Below, in pieces: positions 56,835-64,000 of a stretch of 64,000 nucleotides of DNA; position 1 is the stretch's first letter; every line of letters begins with the position of its first letter. The stretch is from Desmodesmus armatus (Eukaryota > Chlorophyta > Chlorophyceae > Sphaeropleales > Scenedesmaceae): the NCBI GenBank assembly GCA_007449985.2, contig VIIQ02000066.1:372001-436000 (forward strand). The letters are read 5' to 3'. Under the pieces are notes generated by a model. The model was given only the letters and a program-made list of their open reading frames with translations, was not told the origin of the DNA and ran no database searches. A program made the translations under genes and the position numbers.

Positions 56835-58573
56835 TGGCAGTGCTGCCAGGGCTGTTGGAGTGACTCTGCAGCACAGGCCCAGTCCAGCACTAGGCGATGA
56901 CTAGGCTGAACCCGGCCTCAGTGTCAGCAGGGGTGAAGCCTGAAGCAGCACAGCATGGCACAGCAGGACATGGCGTTGGCACAGCACAGCCGTGGCACAT
57001 CAAGCACAGCAGAGCATGTCGGCAGAGCATGGAATGGGGCTTGGCAAGCATAGCAACAGCATCATGGGCAAGTCCAATGGTGAAAGGCAAAGTTGGTTCT
57101 GCATGCTTTGATACACACTGCCTCTTGCACCACCACACGCTCTGCATCGTCAGCAGCAGCAGCAGCAGCAGCAGCAACCCTTTAGCAGCATAGTAAGGTC
57201 CCCCACATTCACACCATCTATCTACGAATTCTTGTAAATGCAGCAGAAACGTCAGCTAGTATTGCAGGCTTGCCACATGGTAGTCCCTATGCTCACACCC
57301 TGCCCCCCCCCACACACACACAAACCTTTGAGTGCGGGTGCCAGTGCTGCCAGCGCTGCATGCATGTCACCAGCCAAGCAGCTGCTGCTGAGCTGGGCAT
57401 AGGCTGCATGCGGCGAAAACGACAGCAGCCTGCAGAAGCAGCAGCAGCAGGAAGCAGAAGTGACGGCGAAAACAACAACAGCAGCAGCAGCAGCAGCAGC
57501 AGCAAGACGTCCACAGCTACCCGCCGCCCGCCTTTGCTGCCCATCCACATTCCACCAATCAAATCACCAGCCCCCGATGCCAGGCCGCAGCAAAATCGTC
57601 TGTTGATGATACGCATAAGGCGCACGCTTCTGCCACATCCCAACATTGGAAGAAACACCAGGTTTCAACAGCCAAACTTGGACGCACCTGGGGCTGACAG
57701 CCGTCGCCATGTGTCTCGCCATCCGCAGCACACCCGCAGGCTGCCCGCAACACCAGCACTGCTGCCACAGCCGCCGCCCACTGCTGCCACCACTGCTGCC
57801 ACATGCGCTGCTGCAGGTGCTGTGCTGATACAGCATGGAGTGAGCAGCAGAAGGACCCAGCAAAACCCTGCAAAGCTGCGGTAGGCAATCTAAGGCTGTG
57901 AAGTTTGCAGGTGCCAGCAGCAGCATCTTCTCCAGCAGCCGACCCGCCGAATGCCGAAAGTGCTGAGCCGCCACCAACGCATTGCTGCACTGCTGCCGCC
58001 GGCATTGCTGCCACTGCGCCGCCTCCCCCTGTGCTTGAGCCCCTGCCGCCCCCGGGCAGCAGCAGTGGAAAGCTGCTGAGAACCCCCGGGTTGATTACTC
58101 ACACCTGCTTGGATGACGTAATGTCGGTTGGTTGATTAGTCAACCCTGTGCGATTAGTAACCCCATTGGTTGAGTCAAGGTGAGTGTAAAGAGTGGTCAG
58201 GCAGCTGCTCAGACTGGCCACGAGTGGCTGGCAGTTGCACAACTGCTCAGCAGCAGCATCAGCAAGCAGCAGCGCTGTCTCCCGAAGCTTGTTCGCGCTG
58301 CTGCTGCCACTCTTACTACTCAAACACTTCACTAGGAAGTTCACAAGCTGCTGTAAGTCCATCCAGCCATGCTCTGTGGTGTAGCATGCGAGTCGCACCC
58401 CCTGCTGCCATTGCCAGTTGGCAGTGGCGGCGGCGGCTGCAGCAGCAGCGGCACGTGCAGCAGTGGCTGCGACATGCTTCTCTGCTGTCTCAAGTGCTGC
58501 TGCCGCTTGCTGCTGCTGCTGCTCCTCTGTCAGCGTGGCACCATAGATGCTGCCGAGCAGGCTGTCGGCCCCT

Positions 58574-58609
<36 letters not shown>

Positions 58610-60830
58610 TGAGTGACAAACATGATTTCCTACTTCCTGCATTCAGCCCTGCAGAGCTGGCCCGCCAGGATTGTACTGCTGGCGCATCACACCACATGCT
58701 CAGCTTCCATTCCTTGACACCCCAAAGTGGATACCCCCAGACCCCCCCCCCCAACCTCTTGCGCTGGCAGTCTGTACTGTGTGGCCAGGAATGACTTCGG
58801 TGTGATTCTGGGCTGCTGTATGCCTGACACCCTCGAACCCCAAACCCCAACTGAACCGAATACCCCCACTTACCTCCTGGGTTCAGGCCGGCGGAGCTGG
58901 CCCGCCACAAGAGCTGTACTGCTGGTGCATCACACCAGTTGCTGACCTACCATGTTCCTGACACCCCAAACCCAACCCACAATCGAACGCACCCGCCTAC
59001 CTACTGCAATTGCACCTGCTGAAATACGGTGTCCTGACACCCCAAACCCAACCTACAACCTACCCCCCCCCCCAAAAAAAACCTCCTGCACTGCTGGAAT
59101 GGCCCGCCTTGAGCTTTTCTGCTGGCGCATCACACCAGTTGCTGACCTACCATGTTCCTGACACCCCAAACCGAACCCACAACCGAACACACCCCCACTA
59201 CACCTCCTGCGCTCGAGCCTGCTGAAGTAGTGTGTCATGACACCCCCCAAACCACAACACAACCAAACATACCCCTTACCTCCTGCGCTCGGCCCTGCTG
59301 AACTGGCCCGCCTTGAGCTGTACTGCTGGCACATCACACCAGTTGCTGCACTACAGCATTCCTCACACCCAAACCAAACCCACAACTGAACACACCCCCA
59401 CTACCCCTCCTGCGCTCGAGCCTGCTGAAGTAGTGTGTCATGACACCCCCAACCCACAACACAACCGAACATACCCCCCTTACCTCCTGCAGTTGGCCCT
59501 GCTGAACTGGACAGCATGGAGCTGTACTGCTGGTGCATCGCACCAGTTGCTGAATTACTGTGTCCCTGACACCCCAAAGTTGGATACCCCAGATCAACCC
59601 CCCCCCCCAAAACTCTTGCGCTGGCAGTCTGTACTTGTTTGGCCAAGAATGACTTCGGTGTGATTCTGGGCTGCTGTATGCCTGACACCCTCGGACTCCC
59701 AACCAAACTGGACCCAACACCCCCACTTACCTCCTGCACTCGGCCCGGCTGAACTCGCCCGCCGGGAGCTGTACTGCTCCGTATGATGCGGCAGCGGCTC
59801 CTGCTGCTGGCTGGGAGTGGCAGCACTGAGGTACGCCCCACGCCCGGCGGCTGCAGCCGCCGCAGCCGCCGTAGCCGCCGACGCGGCGGCTGCTGCTGTG
59901 CCGGCAGCGACGGCTGACTTGCTGCCACCACTGCATATCTTTGCAGCTGTTGCAGAGCTGCCAAGGTCCAATGCTGCTGCTTGTTCTGCGATGATGACCC
60001 AGTCAACATGCTGCCGTTGTTGTTACTGCTGCTCTCATGCGTTGTGCCAACAGCAATGTTGCCACCACTGCTTCCGCCTGCTGCTGCTGCTGCAGCGGCG
60101 GCAGCACTGCCTGGCCTGTTGCCACTGCTGCCACCAGCAGCAGCGGCGGCTGCATTGTGTGGATGGGTCGTGTGTCCGGGTCCTGCTGCTGTCTGTCCTG
60201 TCTGTGCTGTCGTTGCTGCTGCAGGCGTTGGTGGGTTGTTCCAGTATACAGCTTGAATGAGCCAGAGGGCCCGGGGTAAGGGGATACACTGCTGCACCAG
60301 CAGCTCAAAGAGACTGTTCCTGTGGCAAGCAAAGCACAGAAGGACGCAAGCAAACAGACACATGTCAAGGCAGTTGCGCAGTCAACCAAGGTTTGGCATA
60401 TAGCTTTCCATGTTTTACCACTGAAGCCGTCTTGTTTGCACATATAAAGCTGCCAGAATCGGCTCCGTTGGCGCATCCGGCTCTCTTCCCTCCCCACTGA
60501 TACCACACCAGACCATTTCTCCACCTGTCGATTTTGGCAGGGACCTGTCTACAAGTATAGCGTCTTACACACACACCAACCTTCATACCGTACCTGACAA
60601 CAATCACACTGCTCCCACCTGCAAATCTCGGTAGGTATGCCCCGGGCTGCCAGCTATGGCAGGGGGCATGTGCTGGCAAGGTCTAGCAGCCATGCAGCAG
60701 CCTCCTGGTCAGACATTGCCTCCCCCCCCCCCCTTCCTCCACACCATCCATCATCGCGTATCAAGACTAACCACTCTGCACACCTTTCGGCCGCCGGTCC
60801 CGTTGGCACAGCCTGCCCCCTCCCTCCCCC

Positions 60831-60861
<31 letters not shown>

Positions 60862-61003
60862 GCCTCACCCATCATAGCGCATAGAAAAAAACACTGCCCA
60901 CCTGTCAATCTTGGTAGGTATACCGCGGGCTGCCAGCTGTGCCAGGGGGCAAGTGCTAGCAAGGTCCAGCAGCAGCCTCTGCGTGTCCGCTTGGCACGGC
61001 CTC

Positions 61004-61038
<35 letters not shown>

Positions 61039-62341
61039 CGCGCGCCAACGATCGCCCACCTGTCAATCTTGGTAGGGATGCCCCGTGCTGCCAGTTGTGC
61101 CAGGGGGCAGGTACTGGCGAGGTCCAGCAGCCATGCAGCAGCGTCCTGGTCAGACATTGCCTCCAGCTGGGGGGCAGGCATGAGGGAGGAGCTGCAAGCT
61201 TCTTGGCCCAGCACACCCCCAGAAGCCTGGCCAACCTGCAGGACAATAACATGATGTTACAATAACAGAGTCAGTACCCGCGAGAGATCCCAGGGCTCAT
61301 GAGGGATGTGCACAAGATGCAGGGTCATATTGGTGTGTCCAAGGGCAGGACCCCGGGTCATGGTGGTGTGTTGAGTGGGTGACGTGATGTCATGCTTGAC
61401 TGAAGAGGCGCTTTGCAGTAGTAGCGGCGTGTTTTCAGAAGGTTCAGGTGATGTGACGTCTATCCTAGCTTTGTTTTAGAACCTTTTGGAACCTTTGAGG
61501 TCAAAAGTCAACTGTAGATAGTCAAGCTTGTTGACCACATCGCCGTATGCTTACGGAGGGATCAAGCTGTAAACACATCGAGTATCCTTTGCACTTGCTT
61601 GCCTTTGCACTTGCTTGCCTTTGCACTTGCGCCATTGCAACAGCAGCCGGCATACATTGGTCAGCTTGTGTTCTGACATGCTGGTCAAAACAGCGCTGTT
61701 GGTCACAAACACTGCTCGCTGCAGCTGTCAATGTTGTAGCTGCCTGTAATTGCCACTCACCCGCTGCTTTGCTTCTTTGTGGCGCAGCACTGCAGCCAGC
61801 CGGGAGTGCACACACTGCAAGCAGGACGCAGCACACCACAGCACAGCACAGCACACATCACATGCACAGCAGCAGACGCGTCAATTGAAGGCGATGTGCT
61901 GCTTGGTAATTTATACAACAACGGGTTTGACCCTGGCTTGATTTGATGCCGCCAGGCCACACCATCCGCTTGGCCTGCAGGAAAGCAGCCCCACCGGCTG
62001 CATGCAGTACGGTTTGCAGGGCGGACCCAGTCCACCCCAGCAACGTCTCACCAATCACATCCCAACACAGCCTATGAGACCCACAGCAACCACACCCCAG
62101 CACAGTTCACCATTCCCGACTACGCCATGGGGTGTCAAGCCAAATCACGCTGCACAACAGGACCCACCCTTCCACCCACCTGGCGCAGTGCATCTGCGTT
62201 GTGCCTCTCCCAGTAAGCAGCATTGTAGCACGTGAGTGACAGCAGCGGCTCATTTGCCTCTGTGATGCGCAGGGCATCCGGCACCCACTTGTAGCCATGT
62301 GCCACAGTTGCTGCATCAAGGCTGTCCTCTGGGCAACTCCC
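47174..62341 (-). CDS. MED12: Mediator complex subunit 12 (CDK8 module), very large and low-complexity-rich
   Basis: MED12 links the CDK8 kinase module to Mediator in the nucleus and regulates RNA polymerase II transcription. Landmarks run in family order on the minus strand. 62341-62180: SCPEDSLDAATVAHGYK (plant MED12 NCPEETLTxEYVxxGY). 61235-61060: LASTCPLAQLAARGIPTKI. 60319-59731: RNSLFELLVQQCIPLPRALW then LIQAVYWNN (plant VLIRNNVPLLRATWFIK), later WTLAALQQLQRYAVV. 58571-about 58150: GWMDLQQLVNFLVKCL. 55664-55500: LLSAGLFNAQQYLHDLVAQA and RHRRLLRQL (plant GIFxxQxYVRQLI, RRHYRILKQL). About 48490-48325: WLQLQLLLPLLPTVRADREP. 48196-48100: LLLMLGALLSGDWAGWLRG. Between these lie long open frames (55446-52312, 52562-50124, 50078-48750) of Ala, Gln, Gly, Ser and Pro runs. 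Many exon boundaries inside CAG tracts cannot be fixed, the start codon is not located, and the stop near 47174 may be an intron donor (GTGAGT). Two exons exist in multiple copies. Confidence 0.85.
50793..50818. repeat. Poly-C run (26 bases) in MED12
   Basis: Uninterrupted; poly-G on the coding strand, just after a candidate donor. Confidence 0.95.
56560..56945 (-). repeat. Duplicated MED12 exon with an intervening G34 run
   Basis: Two copies (about 56670-56560 and 56945-56850) encode GFTPADTEAGFSLVI and LDWACAAESL. In the 56.9-kb copy one base is missing after ATCG, putting TAG in frame, so only the 56.6-kb copy stays open. The longest homopolymer in the window (G, 56799-56832) sits between them. 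Confidence 0.85.
58636..59790 (-). repeat. Array of echoed MED12 exon ends (6 clear, about 9 total copies)
   Basis: Copies at 58636-58694, 58871-58938, 59081-59140, 59280-59340, 59483-59547 and 59729-59790 share the plus-strand core CTGGCCCGCC..GAGCTGTACTGCTGG and usually CATCACACCA. Shorter variants with GCCTGCTGAAGTAGTGTGTC lie near 59204 and 59406, and one near 58990. Several keep the minus-strand donor CAGGAG/GTAAG. The copy at 59731 is the end of the long MED12 exon starting at 60319. Spacers are rich in ACCCCAAACC and C runs. Confidence 0.9.
60624..61165 (-). repeat. Three copies of a MED12 exon 3' part separated by C runs
   Basis: The true exon (61235-61060) ends WLLDLASTCPLAQLAARGIP then TKIDR. 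Copies at about 60985-60900 (RLLLDLASTCPLAQLAARGI) and 60722-60624 repeat it with the donor AG/GTGGGC kept in part. C runs of 22 (60826-60847) and 33 (61005-61037) bases lie in the spacers. Confidence 0.9.
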
Positions 62342-62388
62342 CTGCAGGAACAACACCAGCACAAGGAACAAGTAGGAAGGAACAACAG

Positions 62389-62892
62389 TCAACGGGTCAT
62401 GTTGTCACCTAGCAAAGAGCTGCTGTGTTGTGACAACATGCTTTGAAAGACAGCAGCCATGCCATCTGCAGCAGGCTCTGCTGTTTGGTGGACTTTGTTT
62501 GACTCGGCGCCGTGCCCGCCAGCAGCAGAGTCGCTGCTTACGGCTGGTGTGGCCGCCTGCTGTTGGATTGCCGTGTTGAAAAGGTACAGCAGTGCGGGGA
62601 GTAAGTAGCAGGGGCCACCTGTGGCAATTGCTGCTGCGCTGAGGGACAGCTGCAGCAGTGGGCCTATCGCGTGTCTGCGTGTGTATGTCTGTATCATGCG
62701 GCAGAGCATGTAGCCTTGTCCAAGCAGTAGCCAACCATGAGCTGCGTTGCTGTAGGTACACGCAGCTCCCTTCTGCTGCGCCTGCTGCGCTGGCTGGCTA
62801 CTGGATGATTGGCAGTGCCTCTGTGTAGAACGAACATGACTCTGACGTTTCACCTGCTGCTGCACTACACATAGTGCATGGACTGTACTCAA
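62389..62892 (-). CDS. Unassigned open frame upstream of MED12 (possible N-terminal exon or separate small gene)
   Basis: A 167-codon minus-strand frame contains hydrophobic stretches (GPLLQLSLSAAAIATGGP, YLLPALLYLFNTA) and ends SSSLLGDNMTR. A possible donor (CTAG/GTGACA) lies near its end, but joining to the MED12 exon at 62341 does not preserve phase. It could be a small membrane protein or a shadow. No family recognised. Confidence 0.25.
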   Translation of the reverse strand: MSTVHALCVVQQQVKRQSHVRSTQRHCQSSSSQPAQQAQQKGAACTYSNAAHGWLLLGQGYMLCRMIQTYTRRHAIGPLLQLSLSAAAIATGGPCYLLPALLYLFNTAIQQQAATPAVSSDSAAGGHGAESNKVHQTAEPAADGMAAVFQSMLSQHSSSLLGDNMTR

Positions 62893-63612
62893 CAGTATGC
62901 ACTACTGATGAGCCTGCATCACCCTGTATGTCCTACGTGCAGGACTGTGCCTCCCCACCCTTCCTTTCGAGCATATGCTGGCCAGCCTAGCCCCGGCAGT
63001 GGAGTGTCTGTCATCACGCCAGCACACATGCACTCATGCCAGGCTCACCGGTACGAGGGGGTAGAAGTCTGGAGGCCCCAAGTCCGGCATCAGGTCCGGC
63101 TGGTCACATTCCAGATGATAAGGCACCAGATCCGGATGCATCGCAGCTGTCCTGCACCCAAACTGTTGCACCTGCTGGTGTTGTGGCGTCACTGGTGTCT
63201 CACAGATGCCATATGCGCCATTTTGTCTTCATTGTAAGACTTTCTGAGCCACAACACAGACTTTTGTGCCACAGCAGCATCACAACACATCAGTCCAGCC
63301 CAAGTACTGTTGAGTGGGTCAGTCCGCTCAAGTAACTTCGTGAATGTACAGTTACAAAATCAAAGGTGTCAATGGGTGGATTGGAAGCCAGTGTTGTCAC
63401 AAGTCCGAGCTTTTGTATTCATCAGTTCGCCCAAACCTCCACCATGACTTGCAAGGACAACTTGAAAGTGTACAAATCATTCATTCTAGATAAAACCTTT
63501 GTCAAGCCTTTGGTGCCGGGGTCGTCATTGCAGCGTCTTCCAGTGATCTAAATCCATTTCAGTGATCTCAGCTTTTGCTGTGCCAACTCAGCTGACACGC
63601 AACACAGGCCGG
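62893..63612. other. Intergenic stretch upstream of the right-edge gene
   Basis: No gene recognised; presumably contains the promoter of the gene starting at 63613. Confidence 0.35.
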
Positions 63613-64000
63613 ATGTCAGAAGATTTCAAAGCTGCTTTCAGGGCAGCACAAGCACAGAGAGGTCTAGCGGCCAAGCCGGTATGCAGCAGCACCATGCTCT
63701 GCAGCAGCTGCTGCAGCAGCAGCCCTCGCCAGCCTGTCTGGTCCCTCACACATCCATCCACCGCTTTCTTTGCACTGTACAGTCCAAGGAGCAGCTGAAG
63801 GCGCTCAAGGCGAAAAAGGTGCGTACACATCAGTCCTCACTGACGTGCACTGCACTCTATCGACATATGCTGTCAATGCATGTTGAGCTGTGCTGGCCCT
63901 GTATGCTGCAGGCGTCAGCAGCAACACCCAACACTCAAGCAGCCTCCAGGCAGCAGCCAGCAGCAGCGGCCAAAGCAGCTGGACCGCCAGTTGCAAGCAG
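63613..64000 (+). CDS. Unknown protein, N-terminal part (runs off the right edge)
   Basis: Three exons join in phase: 63613-63678 (MSEDFKAAFRAAQAQRGLAA then KP), 63783-63818 (SKEQLKALKAKK) and 63912 onward (ASAATPNTQAASRQQPAAAA..). Each has clean AG/GT borders. The charged helix followed by an Ala/Gln/Pro-rich linker suggests a nuclear or RNA-processing protein such as a ZNF830/CCDC16 relative, but the diagnostic zinc finger would lie beyond the window. No function is assigned. Confidence 0.55.

Overview
This window looks like nuclear DNA of a green alga (Chlorophyta, probably a volvocalean or sphaeroplealean relative; a Haematococcus-like genome is only a guess). The evidence is intron-dense genes with GT/AG junctions, very long CAG/CTG tracts coding for Ala, Gln, Ser and Leu runs, poly-G/poly-C introns, plant-type gene families (a 33-exon xanthine dehydrogenase and a plant-like MED12), and a eukaryotic tRNA-His without an encoded CCA. 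No bacterial operons, phage or CRISPR are present.

Layout. 1-860 (-): 5' part of an RWD-domain gene, running off the left edge. 1288-4601 (+): a LURP-one-related (tubby-fold) candidate, divergent from the RWD gene. 4734-7962: no gene recognised. 7963-11456 (-): a modular Ala/Gln-rich repeat protein of unknown function whose third module is frameshifted. 12098-13690: minisatellite and a satellite-like array of about 250 bp units. 14880-18503 (-): a low-molecular-weight protein-tyrosine-phosphatase-like gene with a Ser in place of the catalytic Cys. 18504-21251: gene-poor. 21252-38422 (-): complete xanthine dehydrogenase, all 33 exons joinable in phase (1411 aa), with a tRNA-His(GTG) nested in intron 22. 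38949-43627 (+): an eight-exon gene of unknown function (423 aa) that shares a 526-bp divergent promoter with XDH. 45380-46460: a second array of the satellite, in the opposite orientation to the first. 47174-62341 (-): MED12, the large subunit of the Mediator CDK8 module, swollen by homopeptide tracts. 63613-64000 (+): start of a small unknown gene running off the right edge.

The most unusual signal is genome-architectural. At least five genes carry 'exon echoes': partial, near-identical copies of an exon end plus its splice site, lying in the adjoining intron or just beyond the gene, in 2 to about 9 copies. Many of the echoed segments contain or flank a poly-G/poly-C run of 13-34 bases. This suggests repeated local duplication around G-tracts that creates candidate alternative exons. 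Echoes occur in the LURP-like gene, the phosphatase-like gene, XDH (at least nine sites), the unknown 423-aa gene and MED12 (at least three sites).

The genes are not an operon and have unrelated jobs (purine catabolism, transcription co-regulation, signalling-like folds). Many open frames in CAG-rich DNA are shadows and are not listed.
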